Assembly (NCBI GenBank): GCA_026389655.1
Contig: JAPLHL010000427.1
Span: 1-5,077, forward strand
DNA from: Chloroflexota bacterium
GTDB taxonomy: Bacteria > Chloroflexota > Dehalococcoidia > GIF9 > UBA5629
Length of the DNA stretch: 5,077 bases
Direction of reading: 5' to 3'
Position 1 is the stretch's first letter. Every line of letters starts with the position of its first letter. The position numbers and the translations under genes are program-made. Below, one piece after another: positions 4,802 through 5,077 of the stretch. The notes beneath the pieces are model-generated. The model was not told where the DNA came from. It was given only the letters and a program-made list of their open reading frames with translations, and made no database searches.

Positions 4802-5077
4802 TTGAAGGCGAAGAAAAGGCTCGGTCAGAATTTCCTGGTTGATGAATCCGTCCGGGATGCCATTATTGAAGCTGCTTATATATCGGCTGAAGATACAATC
4901 GTTGAGGTGGGACCGGGGTTAGGTGTGCTCACAGAAAAACTGGCCGCGTTGGCAGGAAGGGTGGTGGCAGTGGAGTTGGACGAAAATCTTTCTACACGCT
5001 TAAAGAATAAACTGTCCCGCTTCGAACGGCTGGAAATTGTGCATGACGATATCCTTCAGGTGGATTTGAAACAGATC
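4802..5077 (+). CDS. rsmA: 16S rRNA (A1518/A1519-N6) dimethyltransferase RsmA (KsgA), N-terminal 92 residues, partial
   Basis: RsmA dimethylates two adjacent adenines in the 3'-terminal hairpin of 16S rRNA using S-adenosylmethionine, a late step of 30S assembly. The visible part opens with KAKKRLGQNFLVDESV (2-17), the highly conserved KsgA N-terminus that contacts SAM and RNA. It continues with motif I, VEVGPGLGVLT (34-44), the acidic ribose-binding VAVELDE (55-61, E58), and HDDIL (81-85, D83), matching the GDxL motif. The catalytic NLPY motif is beyond the window edge. The TTG at 4802 is the only plausible start: a stop codon lies immediately before it in frame, and the conserved region begins at once. 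The frame is open to the last base. The gene follows the SRP RNA gene by 75 bp with no clear own promoter. Confidence 0.95.
   Translation, partial: MKAKKRLGQNFLVDESVRDAIIEAAYISAEDTIVEVGPGLGVLTEKLAALAGRVVAVELDENLSTRLKNKLSRFERLEIVHDDILQVDLKQI

Noticed and set aside
1..5077. CRISPR array, tRNA or 5S/16S/23S rRNA genes
   Set aside because: No regularly spaced repeat array, tRNA cloverleaf signature or rRNA sequence was seen on either strand.

Overview
The window looks like a bacterial chromosome segment made of housekeeping genes with two accessory insertions: the end of an insertion sequence on the left and a two-gene type II restriction-modification (R-M) module in the middle. The organism is inferred, with low confidence, to be a member of Chloroflexota (Dehalococcoidia-like) or a clostridial-type Firmicute. 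The reasons are a long SRP RNA of the Bacillus type with an Alu domain, a membrane-anchored cyclophilin, mixed ATG/GTG/TTG starts, and the resemblance of the transposase to elements I associate with Dehalococcoidia.

Layout. Positions 1-540 hold the 5' part of a DDE transposase gene (minus strand, running off the left edge) and the end of its element, which carries three GGYAAC motifs and a terminal TG..CA-type boundary. Positions 541-1052 hold a well-formed sigma70-type promoter, a short zinc-ribbon membrane protein and a strong hairpin terminator. Positions 1103-1798 encode a membrane-anchored cyclophilin-type peptidyl-prolyl isomerase. It converges on a minus-strand block: a BglII/BstYI-like restriction endonuclease (3581-2961), an MT-A70-family adenine methyltransferase (2958-2287) and a gamma-glutamylcyclotransferase-like protein (2208-1807). 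From 3670 rightward on the plus strand come an extended -10 promoter, a calcineurin-like phosphoesterase with a GTG start and essentially no leader, a promoter, the SRP RNA gene (4458-4726), and the first 92 codons of rsmA/ksgA (TTG start), which runs off the right edge.

How they work together. The endonuclease and methyltransferase form one defence unit, with the endonuclease first and the methyltransferase translationally coupled to it (2-nt gap). The SRP RNA and RsmA are both core functions of the translation and protein-export machinery, and no terminator separates them. The remaining genes are single-function neighbours without an evident shared pathway. I do not see a clearly novel multi-gene system. 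The most notable items are the gene order and active-site variant of the R-M module, the probable leaderless phosphoesterase mRNA, and an exact 18-nt inverted match between the transposase gene and the cyclophilin leader.
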